A stretch of DNA of 32,151 bases. Source: Lachnospiraceae bacterium (GTDB taxonomy: Bacteria > Bacillota > Clostridia > Lachnospirales > Lachnospiraceae). The stretch's first letter is position 1. Each line of letters begins with the position of its first letter. Location: assembly GCA_009911195.1 (NCBI GenBank), contig QXWV01000072.1, positions 1 through 32,151 of the forward strand, written 5' to 3'. This document shows, piece after piece, positions 7,098-15,751 of this stretch. A model generated the notes under the pieces. The model was not told the DNA's origin and searched no databases. It saw nothing but the letters and a program-made list of their open reading frames with translations. The position numbers were made by a program, and so were the translations under genes.

Positions 7098-9200
7098 TCA
7101 GCTTCCTTTTACCCGCAAAGCTACCGCCTTCTTCCCCTCCTTTGCCTGATATCTCAGCAAATTCCCTTCTATTTCTACCTCCACTTCCCCGTCGCTGTAA
7201 ACTTCCTCTATTATATAATTCTTCCCCTCCGGAAGTTTCATTTCTATCACTTCCGGGAATCCCCCGTCAAAGGTATGGAGCACTATATAGCCATCCCCTT
7301 CTTCATTCTGCCGGAATACTCCCTGCCATCCCTCCGGGTGGCGGATACAGGCCACTTCAGGGCCATACCGGTAGCTCCTCCCCTCCTTAATCACAGGAGA
7401 TATTTTCCGATAAAATGCGATTCCCTTTTCTATCACATCCCATTGCCTGGGGGAAAGGTTGGTTACATCGCCGGAAATACACATCCTCCCCAAAAAAGTA
7501 TTGATGACGGAATAAGCTATGCGCTTTATGTCATCGCTTTGCCTTATTACCGCCCAAATCTGGCTCTGCCTGGGCAAAACAGCCCGGTGGAGATTCGCTG
7601 CGATAATCGGTATTTCTTCGCATTCATGGGCATCCGAGAAAGAAGCCATACTGGACAGCCCCATAAAGCCCGGCTCCAGGCGATGCCCCCCGGAAGCACA
7701 GTTTTCAATAACAATCCCCGGTATTTCCCTGGCAATTTTCCGGAAATATTCCTGTGCGGCAAGAACATTCTGCCTAAGCCCTTCCCCCGGAGATTCATAT
7801 CCGTCACAGCCGATTCCAATCGTATCGTTATTGTCCACTTTTAAATACTCAAAACCATATTTTTTCAGCAGGCCGAGAAACCTTTCATCCAAATATTCTA
7901 TCACCCAGGGGTCATTCATATCCCAAAACCGTCTCCTGCTCGTAGTAAGCGGATATCCATCCAGTTTCAGCAAATGGTCCGTTTCCCCAAAAGCTTTGGC
8001 GGCCGGTCCTACATTTTCAAATTCAAACCAGATGCCCGGCTTTAGCCCCGCAGCCTTAATCGCCGCCACCGTTTTCTCCAGCCCATCGGGAAACAATTCT
8101 TTTGAAACACAATAATCCCCCATGCTCACATCCCACGGAACGCCCGCTTCTTTATACCAGCCACAGTCGATGACAAAATAAGTAAACCCTTTCCCTTTTA
8201 TGGCTTCCAAAATCTTCTCTATATTTTCATGGGAAGGGCATCCCCATGTGGTACAATATTCATTAAAGATAATGGGTAAATCCTGTTCCACCTCCGGCTT
8301 CTCTTCCACAGCCTTCCATTGAGCCTGCACAAGGCGCGCAGACACTTCATCCACTGAGCCTGCCCTGCATACCGTCAGCACCGCTTTGGGAGAGCACAGC
8401 ATCTCCCCCGGCCGGACCAGCTTTTTCCAATGCCCAAATTCCCGGTCCGCCAGGCCGCCGCTTATGGCAAAGTTATCGTCTTTCCTAAACAGCTCCATCT
8501 GCCAGGATGCCCCATGAAAAAGCTGAGCCCCCCAAAAGATGCCATTTTCCCTATCCTCCACCAATAGCCATGGAAAAAAGCGGTTCACTGGCAGCGAACC
8601 AGCCTGGCCAAACCTCTCGCAGCGGACGGAATCCCGATTCCAGCTTGTATCTAGCTGCAACTCCTCTGCCGAAGCCGATTCCAGGCAGCCTTCCTCGCTC
8701 CAGCGGCTTCTCAGCCGGTGTACTCGCAGTTTCCCGCTGCAATCCCCGTCCAAGTAAGGGGAAATCATCTCCAGGGAGAAGCTGGAAAAAAACTCCAGTA
8801 CCGCTTCCTCCTGTCCATGGTTGCAAAATTCGCATTGGACGGATAAATATTTTTCCCCTTTCTCCCATGAAAGCCTATGGCATACTTCATATCCCCTGTC
8901 ATCGCAAAGGATTGTAGCTATCTCTGTTTTTTCCCCATCCTCTGTCTCTTCCTGGCTTTTAAACCGCATCTTTTTTACGCTTTCGCTGTTCCTCATGGTA
9001 TTTCCCGGCGCATAGCAGCCCTCATAGGCATCCCCGGCCAGCTTAAGCTGAACCATGCTGTCCAAAGCAGCCTGCTTCTCCACGTTTTCCGGCAGCGGCA
9101 TAGCTGTCGGATACAGTGTCAGCCCTACATGCCCCTTTTCGTCCGTCTCATACCTTGCCGTCATATCCCCCAAACTATATTCCTTTAACAATTTTCTCAT
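7098..9200 (-). CDS. GH36-family alpha-galactosidase-like glycoside hydrolase
   Basis: The protein has an N-terminal beta-rich domain, a catalytic TIM barrel at about 310-615 and a C-terminal beta domain. Numbering from an in-frame ATG at 9224 (708 aa), GH36 landmarks are VIDCGWY (351-357), GIWFEFENVG (397-406), YLKVDNN (460-466, nucleophile D464), ENCASGGHRLEPG (507-519) and SFSDAHE (528-534, acid/base D531). GH36 enzymes remove terminal alpha-galactose or alpha-GalNAc with retention. No signal peptide is present, so it should act in the cytoplasm on imported oligosaccharides. Several motifs deviate from typical alpha-galactosidases (VDNN rather than WDMN, SDAH rather than SDNT), so the exact sugar is uncertain. 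I prefer the ATG at 9200 (700 aa, MRKLLKEYSLGDM), which matches the family N-terminus; 9224 is the alternative. It is the last gene of the transporter operon. Confidence 0.88.
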   Translation of the reverse strand: MRKLLKEYSLGDMTARYETDEKGHVGLTLYPTAMPLPENVEKQAALDSMVQLKLAGDAYEGCYAPGNTMRNSESVKKMRFKSQEETEDGEKTEIATILCDDRGYEVCHRLSWEKGEKYLSVQCEFCNHGQEEAVLEFFSSFSLEMISPYLDGDCSGKLRVHRLRSRWSEEGCLESASAEELQLDTSWNRDSVRCERFGQAGSLPVNRFFPWLLVEDRENGIFWGAQLFHGASWQMELFRKDDNFAISGGLADREFGHWKKLVRPGEMLCSPKAVLTVCRAGSVDEVSARLVQAQWKAVEEKPEVEQDLPIIFNEYCTTWGCPSHENIEKILEAIKGKGFTYFVIDCGWYKEAGVPWDVSMGDYCVSKELFPDGLEKTVAAIKAAGLKPGIWFEFENVGPAAKAFGETDHLLKLDGYPLTTSRRRFWDMNDPWVIEYLDERFLGLLKKYGFEYLKVDNNDTIGIGCDGYESPGEGLRQNVLAAQEYFRKIAREIPGIVIENCASGGHRLEPGFMGLSSMASFSDAHECEEIPIIAANLHRAVLPRQSQIWAVIRQSDDIKRIAYSVINTFLGRMCISGDVTNLSPRQWDVIEKGIAFYRKISPVIKEGRSYRYGPEVACIRHPEGWQGVFRQNEEGDGYIVLHTFDGGFPEVIEMKLPEGKNYIIEEVYSDGEVEVEIEGNLLRYQAKEGKKAVALRVKGS

Positions 9201-9268
9201 AGCAGTAACATACCCTTTCCCCATGAAGCCTTATCGACTATGGCCATTTATCCTTTTGCTAAATTTCC

Positions 9269-10138
9269 CTAACCCTTTACCGCTCCCACTGTCATCCCTT
9301 TAATAAAGTACTTTTGCAGTGAAATAAACAGCACCGCAATCGGAAGGACCGAAACCACAATCGCCGCCATGGCAGTGGTATAATCGCTGCTCTGGGCAGA
9401 AAACAAGGATTGTATTGCCACGGTCAGCGTTTTCAATTGCTTTTTGCTCACATAAAGGCTGGCCAACAGATAGTCATTCCAAATCTGGAAGGACTGCATA
9501 ATCACCAATGTAGCCATCGCCGGCTTTAACAGCGGCAATACGATGGAAAAATAAGTCCTGAACACGGAACATCCGTCAATCCGCGCCGCTTCCTCCAATT
9601 CCAGCGGTACCGTATTCATAAAGCTGTTCATCAAAAATACTCCAAAAGAAATGCCTGTTGCCACATACATAAAGATAATCCCGTATCTTGTATTTGTCAG
9701 TTTCATTTTATAGCCTATCGTATAAATCGGCAGGAATAATGCCTGATAAGGAATCAGTATCCCCACAATAAAATATACAAACGCAAATTTAAAAAATTTC
9801 TTCTTACATCTGGCGATTGCCCATGCGGTAGTGCCGCAGAGCATCGCAAGGATTAGCACACTTGTTGCTGTATAAAACAATGTATTGACAAAAGTGGCCT
9901 TCATATTCAGCTTATCAAAAGCTTTCACATAATTATCAAAGCTGATAGACTCCGGCAGCGCAAGAGGGCTGTTCAAGTATAACTCTTTTTTTGATTTGAA
10001 GGAATAATTGATAATAATCAGAATCGGTGCCGCGAAAAGCAGCGCGGCCAAAGTCATCATCATCTGCAATGCCAGCAAGCCCTTCGTATAAGGCACTGCG
10101 CTTTCCGCCTCTCCTTTTTTCTTTTTCCCGATTGCCAT
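9269..10138 (-). CDS. Carbohydrate ABC transporter permease, MsmG/LacG type
   Basis: The 289-residue protein has six predicted membrane segments and the EAA loop typical of CUT1 sugar permeases (LELEEAARIDGCSVFRTYF, followed by PLLKPAMATL). It is the second permease of a heterodimeric sugar channel. It begins in a TAATG overlap with the upstream permease gene and has a near-perfect AAGGAGGTG ribosome binding site 8 bases before the ATG. The ATPase is not encoded in this window. CUT1 systems of this group in Firmicutes often share a distant multipurpose MsmK/MsmX-type ATPase, and the same is likely here. Confidence 0.93.
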   Translation of the reverse strand: MAIGKKKKGEAESAVPYTKGLLALQMMMTLAALLFAAPILIIINYSFKSKKELYLNSPLALPESISFDNYVKAFDKLNMKATFVNTLFYTATSVLILAMLCGTTAWAIARCKKKFFKFAFVYFIVGILIPYQALFLPIYTIGYKMKLTNTRYGIIFMYVATGISFGVFLMNSFMNTVPLELEEAARIDGCSVFRTYFSIVLPLLKPAMATLVIMQSFQIWNDYLLASLYVSKKQLKTLTVAIQSLFSAQSSDYTTAMAAIVVSVLPIAVLFISLQKYFIKGMTVGAVKG

Positions 10139-11028
10139 TATGCCTGCACCTCCTTGCTTTTCAATCCTTTCACCTGTATCAGCGCCACTGCCAGAAGCGC
10201 TATAACCAACGTAACTGTCATCGCTGAGCCGTAACCATACTGACGTCCGTTGATTGCTGTAGTATAAGTCTTATAAATAACGGAAGTAGATGCCCTTCCC
10301 GGCCCTCCCTTTGTGGAAGACACGAGCAAATCATATACCTTCAAAGACCCTGTGGTAATTCCCACTACACAAATGGTAATCGCCGGTGCAAGCATAGGAA
10401 TCGTCACGTTAAAAAATCTTTTTATAGCCCCGGCCCCATCTACCTTCGCTGCTTCATACAACTCGGAGGGAACGCTTTGTAAGCCCGCCAGGTAAATCAG
10501 CATCCAATAGCCAATCCACTGCCAGTTATTGGCAATGAGCAGCCCTCCTAAAACTGTCTTGGCATCCCCGAACAGCAGGAAATTGAAGTTTGTTCCCAGC
10601 CAGTCATTCATGGCAGGCAGTACATTGGAAAACATTTTCAGCCAAATAAATCCCACAATAACCGCACTTATAAGGCACGGAACAAAGAACACTGTACGAT
10701 ATATTTTCTTTGCCTTGATTCCACTGTCCAATGCTACGGCAAATAATAATGCCGCTATATTCTGTATCAATGTATTCCCTACGGTAAACTTAATGGTAAA
10801 CCACCAGCTATCCAGGAATTCTTTATCCTGAAATAGCTTTACATAATTCTTCAGCCCCACAAATATTTTCTCCGTCGCCATCCCATCCCAGTCCGTCAGG
10901 GAATAGCGGAGGGAAAGCAGCAGCGGGATAATCAGCCCGACAGTAAAAATGAGAAAGCCCGGCAGCACCAAAATAAGATATTGGCGAGCCATTTTATCTT
11001 CCATACTGGATTTTGTTTTCTTTGCCAT
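10138..11028 (-). CDS. Carbohydrate ABC transporter permease, MsmF/LacF type
   Basis: The 296-residue protein has about six membrane segments, starting with a long one (LILVLPGFLIFTVGLIIPLL). The EAA loop reads SELYEAAKVDGAGAIKRFF followed by VTIPMLAPAI. This is the first permease partner of the CUT1-type importer, between the binding-protein gene and the second permease. AGGAG lies 9 bases before the ATG. A 130-base gap with two strong hairpins separates it from the binding-protein gene, which probably lowers its expression relative to the binding protein. Confidence 0.93.
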   Translation of the reverse strand: MAKKTKSSMEDKMARQYLILVLPGFLIFTVGLIIPLLLSLRYSLTDWDGMATEKIFVGLKNYVKLFQDKEFLDSWWFTIKFTVGNTLIQNIAALLFAVALDSGIKAKKIYRTVFFVPCLISAVIVGFIWLKMFSNVLPAMNDWLGTNFNFLLFGDAKTVLGGLLIANNWQWIGYWMLIYLAGLQSVPSELYEAAKVDGAGAIKRFFNVTIPMLAPAITICVVGITTGSLKVYDLLVSSTKGGPGRASTSVIYKTYTTAINGRQYGYGSAMTVTLVIALLAVALIQVKGLKSKEVQA

Positions 11029-11059
11029 TTTCTGTTTCTCCTATTCTAATTCCGCAAGC

Positions 11060-11102
11060 CGGGCATCCGTCAGCTTGCTGACACATTTCATTTGGATGCC
11101 CG
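11060..11102 (-). other. Intercistronic stem-loop 2 before the first permease gene
   Basis: CGGGCATCC (11060-11068) pairs with GGATGCCCG (11094-11102), and inside it GTCAGC (11069-11074) pairs with GCTGAC (11077-11082). No T-run follows on the minus strand, so it is not a classical terminator. It is more likely an mRNA-stabilising or attenuating structure. Confidence 0.55.
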
Positions 11103-11115
11103 TGTGCATAAATAC

Positions 11116-11153
11116 GGCAGGCCGCCATACCATTGCTGGTATAACGGCCTGTC
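11116..11153 (-). other. Intercistronic stem-loop 1 just after the binding-protein gene
   Basis: AGGCCGCCATACC (11119-11131) pairs with GGTATAACGGCCT (11138-11150) around a 6-base loop, and outer bases extend the helix to 11116-11153. On the minus-strand RNA the two middle positions are G-U pairs. It begins 6 bases after the stop codon of the binding-protein gene and has no T-tract. Such hairpins commonly protect the 3' end of abundant binding-protein mRNA. Confidence 0.6.
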
Positions 11154-11158
11154 ATTCC

Positions 11159-12523
11159 TTAGTTGGCGCTGCTCGCATCTACTCTGCCGTCAGAAGCAGC
11201 CAAAGCATCTTCAAAGCTTTCCTGGCCCTGCAGCCAAGCGGCAATATCCTTTGCGTTCTCTTCCTGGAAACCGCCCCATACCAACTGATTGTTTCCAAGG
11301 GTTACGTCCACAATATTTCCGTCCGCCGCATATTGGTCGATATCTGCCTGGCTCGGGTTTTCAAAAGTGGGCGATACATCTTTCAGCATGGAAGCCGTTT
11401 TCGTATAATCATAGATTTCAACCGCCAGTTCTTTATCGGAGGTAAGCACATCCAGCACTTGGTTTACTGCATCCTGATGTTCCGTCTGGGCACTGGTCAT
11501 AATCGTAATATTAGGCTCGAAAATAAGCTTGGAATCCCCTGTCTGGTTCGGGAACGGGAAGATTCCGAAGTTAAAGCTTTCATCAATATCCAGGAAATTC
11601 TGGATAGACCAGGAGCCGGAAACCTTCATTGCAGCTTCCCCCATTACCATCTTAGCATCACAATCCGTCTGTTCCGTAGAAAAAGTGTCCGGATAAGTAT
11701 TATCAAAAATCAGTTTATTATATTCGTATGCTGTCTTCATCTCTTCGCTGTCGGCAAAGCTTACTTTTCCTTCCCTGAACTGGTCTCCCCAGTCGGGCGT
11801 ATTGTTGAATACGTCATTCATCATAAACTGCATGGTTACATTACCAATGGACCAGGTATCTACCATATGGCTGGCAAACGGTTTAATGCCTTTCGCATTA
11901 CAGTCATCAATAATCGCCTGCAGGTCATCCATTGTTTTCGGCACTTCCCATCCATTCTCCGCAAACATATCTTTATTGTAATATACCCCCTGGTACAAAG
12001 CATTGTATACCATGCCATATGTCTTGCCGTCTATCGTCACATTCTCCCTTGCGGCATCCAATCCCCTGTCCAGATATGTACTGTCTATCTCGGCCAGAAC
12101 CCCCTGGGGTGCATAAGTGGCAACATCCTGCGCTTTCCCTATCATAATATCCGGAAGACCCGACTGAAGATACTGTTGCATCTTCGGCTGGAAATCGTTC
12201 CCCCAATCCACGCATTCCCACTCCAATGTAATGTTCGGATATTTCTCCGCCAACGCCTCATCAATCATATCTTCTATCCCTGCATCGGTTGTGGACTGGC
12301 CTGCCAGTACCGTTAACGTCACTTCTTCCCCTGCCTCTTCTGCCGCCGGAGCTTCCGTCTCTGCTTCCGCCTCCGTCTCGTTTGACTGCTCCTGTGCCGG
12401 GGCTTCGCCTGCCGCATCCGCCGGTGCGCTGCCTGCATCGTTTGACTGCCCGCATCCTGCCAGCATACTCGATACCATCACTGCCGCTAATAAACTGCTT
12501 ACTATTTTCTTTTTCATCCTCAT
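11159..12523 (-). CDS. Sugar ABC transporter substrate-binding lipoprotein (transport copy)
   Basis: A family-1 extracellular solute-binding protein of about 454 residues. The signal peptide MRMKKKIVSSLLAAVMV ends at lipobox LAGC. An Ala/Glu-rich, low-complexity acidic linker of about 45 residues follows before the folded part starts at VTLTVLAGQSTTDAG. It captures oligosaccharide outside the cell and delivers it to the two permeases encoded next. The start at 12523 follows GGAAAGGTAAAGGG; an in-frame ATG at 12619 is rejected because the -10 box would then be inside the gene, and the ATG at 12517 is also possible. It is clearly paralogous to the product of 12726-14000 (shared EWECVDWG, IGKAQDV, TPFASH/KPFASH, TMQFM). 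Confidence 0.93.
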   Translation of the reverse strand: MRMKKKIVSSLLAAVMVSSMLAGCGQSNDAGSAPADAAGEAPAQEQSNETEAEAETEAPAAEEAGEEVTLTVLAGQSTTDAGIEDMIDEALAEKYPNITLEWECVDWGNDFQPKMQQYLQSGLPDIMIGKAQDVATYAPQGVLAEIDSTYLDRGLDAARENVTIDGKTYGMVYNALYQGVYYNKDMFAENGWEVPKTMDDLQAIIDDCNAKGIKPFASHMVDTWSIGNVTMQFMMNDVFNNTPDWGDQFREGKVSFADSEEMKTAYEYNKLIFDNTYPDTFSTEQTDCDAKMVMGEAAMKVSGSWSIQNFLDIDESFNFGIFPFPNQTGDSKLIFEPNITIMTSAQTEHQDAVNQVLDVLTSDKELAVEIYDYTKTASMLKDVSPTFENPSQADIDQYAADGNIVDVTLGNNQLVWGGFQEENAKDIAAWLQGQESFEDALAASDGRVDASSAN

Positions 12524-12593
12524 CCCTTTACCTTTCCGTATTCCCTGGTTCTTATACCCTGGATACTTATTTGTACTTTCATTGCATAGTTTC

Positions 12594-12657
12594 ATTATAG
12601 CCATTATCCAATCGGGCAATTAGGACGATATTGAAAAAATAAGTTGGTTTATTTTGA
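12594..12657 (-). promoter_or_regulatory. Promoter with upstream CCAACTT element for the sugar transporter operon
   Basis: TATAAT (12599-12594, minus strand) lies about 70 bases before the start codon. No good -35 box is present. Upstream, CCAACTT (12647-12641) followed by ATTTTTTCAATATCGT lies 41 bases before the TATAAT box. A closely similar element lies at nearly the same distance (42 bases) before the sensor-kinase gene. A weak -35 with a shared upstream motif suggests activation by the AraC-type response regulator encoded nearby. Confidence 0.6.
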
Positions 12658-12690
12658 AGCAGCCCTTTCCTTCCGACTGCTGTCCCGTTC

Positions 12691-12708
12691 CTTTGCAATC
12701 CTGCAAAG
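12691..12708 (-). other. Small stem-loop between the two binding-protein genes
   Basis: CTTTGCA and TGCAAAG pair perfectly around a 4-base loop, 18 bases after the stop of the orphan binding-protein gene. No T-tract follows directly, so strong termination is doubtful. The rest of the 202-base gap holds the promoter and CCAACTT element and no supported gene. Confidence 0.35.
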
Positions 12709-12725
12709 CAGCCTATGGCCGCTTC

Positions 12726-14000
12726 CTATCCGATGCTGTCTCCCCTGTGTTCATCCGCATATTCCAGTACGTCCTCCAGTTCCTGCTTCCCCTGCAGCCA
12801 TAGAAGCACCTGAACCGACACATCATTTTGAAACGGCCATATAAGCTGGGAATTTCCGCTGGCCGCTTCTATAATCCTCCCCTCCTTTTCATAGTAGTCG
12901 ATATCTTCCTGAATGCAGCTCTCAAACCCCGGCGCTTCATTTTTCAGCACTGGATATGTCTGGGTAAATTCCTGTATTTCTTTCCTTAACTCTTTATCTC
13001 CGATTATCGTTTCCAGAATATGCTCCACGGTTTCCGGATGCCTGGTGGAAGCACTTTTCATAAAAGTCATATTCGTTTCCCGAATCAGCCTTGCATCCCC
13101 CGTACTGTTGGGGTATGGGAAAATGCCATAATCACCCTTCCCTGCATACTGGTTGGCAAACTGCAAAGACCACGAGCCGGTCAGATACATGGCCGCCTCC
13201 CCTTTTTCAAATCTGCTGTCACAAGTAAACTGGTCGATGAAAAGGGCATCTTCCCAGGAATGTTCCAAAATATCCCGATTATTCCCCAGGCACATTTCCA
13301 TTATTTCATTCCCGGCAAACCCTTGTTTCCCCTTGCGGAACTCATCCCCCCACTGGGGATTATGAATAAATACCTCATTGAGCATAAACTGCATAGTTGT
13401 ATTTCCGGCTTTCCAACTTTCCATATAATGGCTGGCAAAAGGTGTAATTCCATGCTCTTCCAAAACCTTTATCACATAAAGAAGTTCTTCTTTTGTTTCC
13501 GGCACCGTCAGTTCCAATTCCCGGAATATCTTTTTGTGGTAAATCACCCCTTGATACCAGGCATTGAAAGGGATTCCGTAGTATTTCCCATCTATGGTTA
13601 CCGATTCCAAAGATTCTTTTTCAATCCCTTCCATCCACTCTTTGTTGACTTCCGCGAGCTGCCCGGTTCCAAAATAGGTTTTCACATCCTGAGCCTTGCC
13701 GATAATAATATCCGGAGCATCCCCGGAAGCCAGCCGGGCACAAAGGCGTGAGTCGAAGTTTTCCCCCCAGTCCACGCACTCCCATTCCAGTTCAATGCCG
13801 GGAATCTCCTTCATTATTTTTTCCTCTATCATATCCTCCACGCCTGCATCCGATGTGGACTGGCCTGCCAGAATAGTAATCATTATCGGATTTTCCCGCT
13901 GTTCCCTGGCTTCTTCCCGCAAACTTCCGCAGCCTGCAAGCATAAAAGATAACAGAAGCATCCCTGTCATTATTTCAAAAGACACCCTTCTTTTTCTCAT
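12726..14000 (-). CDS. Orphan sugar-binding lipoprotein encoded with the two-component system
   Basis: The 424-residue protein has a signal peptide ending in lipobox LAGC and a solute-binding domain from about residue 40 (ITILAGQSTSDAG, EWECVDWG, IIIGKAQDV, GITPFASHYMESW, TMQFMLNE). It is a paralogue of the transport-linked binding protein next door but lacks the long acidic linker. Its start is an ATGA overlap with the response-regulator stop; GGAGG lies 7 bases before the ATG at 14000, better than the ATG at 14006. No permease follows directly, since the next genes have their own binding protein. It may feed the same permeases, or present ligand to the sensor kinase as in binding-protein-assisted sensing. 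The sensing role is inference. Confidence 0.9.
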   Translation of the reverse strand: MRKRRVSFEIMTGMLLLSFMLAGCGSLREEAREQRENPIMITILAGQSTSDAGVEDMIEEKIMKEIPGIELEWECVDWGENFDSRLCARLASGDAPDIIIGKAQDVKTYFGTGQLAEVNKEWMEGIEKESLESVTIDGKYYGIPFNAWYQGVIYHKKIFRELELTVPETKEELLYVIKVLEEHGITPFASHYMESWKAGNTTMQFMLNEVFIHNPQWGDEFRKGKQGFAGNEIMEMCLGNNRDILEHSWEDALFIDQFTCDSRFEKGEAAMYLTGSWSLQFANQYAGKGDYGIFPYPNSTGDARLIRETNMTFMKSASTRHPETVEHILETIIGDKELRKEIQEFTQTYPVLKNEAPGFESCIQEDIDYYEKEGRIIEAASGNSQLIWPFQNDVSVQVLLWLQGKQELEDVLEYADEHRGDSIG

Positions 14001-15730
14001 TCGCATGCCTCCACGCTTTTCTTATAATCCCTTGGGCTAATGCCGGTCACCTTCCTGAACACCCGGTTAAAATAAGTGTAGTCATCATATCCTACCATAA
14101 AAGCAATTTCCGCCAGATTATTGTTTTCCCCTTTCATATATTCCTTCGCCTTCTCCACTCTCAGGCCGGAAATATAAAGCATCAGTGTCTGGCCCATTTC
14201 CTTTTTGAATATCCTGGAAAAATAGGAATGCTCCACATGGAACTGTTCCGCCAGGCCAGACAGCGTCAATGGTTCAAAATAATGTTCCTGTATGTACCGG
14301 GCTGCCTGATGCACCACATCCCGCATGGAATCTGCCGCCTCTTCCACTCCGGAGGTCAATATGCCGTCAATAATATCCTCCATAATGTCGCATAGGCATT
14401 TCACATCCAGCAATTCTATGGACTTATCCGCCATTTCCACCATGCTTTCCATATCCAGCAGTTCCCTGGATGACAGTTTCGCCGATGAGCTTTTCGTTTG
14501 TGAAAGCTTTGCCTGCACATACTCCACTAGCAGATTCAATATTCTTTTCACCGTCTGCCTCACTTCCAGATATTCCCATCCCTGTTCCTGGCAATGCCTG
14601 ATTCCTATTTTTTCAAAAATAGTATGGTAAACCCCATTCCGGTTGCCCGAATTTAGCAATGCCTGCAACTCTTTCGCCTGCGCATCATTCATCCTGTTTT
14701 TTACTTCCGCCGCCTTGCCCATGCCTCCATCCATGCCACCCCCTGCCATAATCAGGCAGCTATCCGTGGAATACCCCCTGGTCATAAGCAGGGATACCGC
14801 TTGGGCATAAGCCTGCTGGATGCTATCCATGGAATAAGTGTGCTCACTGATTACGATTGTGACCGGGGATGCTGCCAGTTCCCCAATTTCTGTCATCAGT
14901 TTCCTCGCTATGCGCATCATCTTCCCCTTGTCCAGTTCCGATACAATAATAAACTCATTGGAACGGTAAATATGGTTAAAAACCATCATTTTTTCCACTT
15001 CGGGGCAGGCGCAGACCTGGGATGGAAGATTGTCGATTTCCATCCTTTCCTCCCGCTTTGCGATTTCCCGTATTTTCTCCTTTAGCTTCAGGGAAATCAT
15101 GTTCATGTCATAGTTATAGTCCGAAACCACCTTTTTCATATTATGGATTTTTATCAGCATAAGGCCGGAGCCTGCAAAGTCCACATTTCCGTTCATCGTA
15201 ATATGGGAAGTCATTAATTCGCGGTTTCTGGCAAAAGGTGTATCCTTATATTCCAGCAGATGGGAAAACTCCCTGTCCTGAAGCAGGGAGGCTGCTTTGA
15301 GCAGTTCCTGCTTCTTCAGTTCCTCCTCCTCTTCCTTTTTATCCCTGTCACTGATAATCTGCAAAGCTTTTGCCACCGCATTCACCAAATCTATCTTACT
15401 CACCGGTTTCACCAGATAATTAATGGAACCGGCCATGAACGATTCTTTTACGAATTCAAAATCATCGTACCCGCTGATTACAAAAGTAATCACATTTTCA
15501 TACTTTTCTTTTATTATTTTCAGCAGTTCCACACCGCTTAAAAATGGCATATTGATATCCGTAATCAAAATATCCGGCCTTTGCCCTTCCATGCGCTTTA
15601 ACACTTCTTCCCCGTCACCAGCCGGCTCCAACAGTTCCAAATGGTATTTATCCCATTCAATCATGTTCCTTAGCTTTTCCCTTGTCCAATATTCATCGTC
15701 CGCTATCAACACTTTATATCTTTTTTCCAT
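13997..15730 (-). CDS. YesN-type response regulator (REC plus AraC-type DNA-binding domain)
   Basis: The 577-residue protein begins with a receiver domain (acidic pair D11/D12, phospho-acceptor D58 in ILITDINMP, K108 in YLVKPVS). A Lys/Glu-rich helical linker spans about 128-150 and a long middle region about 150-460. It ends with an AraC-family double helix-turn-helix at about 470-575 (LSGLAEQFHVEHSYFSRIFKK, then LAEIAFMVGYDDYTYFNRVF). Such regulators are phosphorylated by YesM-type kinases and activate sugar uptake operons. GGAG lies 8 bases before the ATG and the gene starts 21 bases after the kinase stop. The shared CCAACTT elements are candidate binding sites. Confidence 0.93.
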   Translation of the reverse strand: MEKRYKVLIADDEYWTREKLRNMIEWDKYHLELLEPAGDGEEVLKRMEGQRPDILITDINMPFLSGVELLKIIKEKYENVITFVISGYDDFEFVKESFMAGSINYLVKPVSKIDLVNAVAKALQIISDRDKKEEEEELKKQELLKAASLLQDREFSHLLEYKDTPFARNRELMTSHITMNGNVDFAGSGLMLIKIHNMKKVVSDYNYDMNMISLKLKEKIREIAKREERMEIDNLPSQVCACPEVEKMMVFNHIYRSNEFIIVSELDKGKMMRIARKLMTEIGELAASPVTIVISEHTYSMDSIQQAYAQAVSLLMTRGYSTDSCLIMAGGGMDGGMGKAAEVKNRMNDAQAKELQALLNSGNRNGVYHTIFEKIGIRHCQEQGWEYLEVRQTVKRILNLLVEYVQAKLSQTKSSSAKLSSRELLDMESMVEMADKSIELLDVKCLCDIMEDIIDGILTSGVEEAADSMRDVVHQAARYIQEHYFEPLTLSGLAEQFHVEHSYFSRIFKKEMGQTLMLYISGLRVEKAKEYMKGENNNLAEIAFMVGYDDYTYFNRVFRKVTGISPRDYKKSVEACE

Positions 15731-15751
15731 GGCAATTTCTCCGTTCTTCCC

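Noticed and set aside
10949-12316. A 455-codon open frame on the plus strand
   Set aside because: It lies antisense to a well-supported binding-protein gene and the end of a permease gene, has no recognisable domain and shows low-complexity reading typical of a shadow frame.
12524-12619. N-terminal extension of the transport binding protein to an ATG at 12619
   Set aside because: It would bury the signal peptide behind 32 residues and place the TATAAT box inside the gene.
12691-12708. Hairpin considered as a terminator after the orphan binding-protein gene
   Set aside because: No T-tract follows the stem on the minus strand, so it is kept only as a stem-loop.
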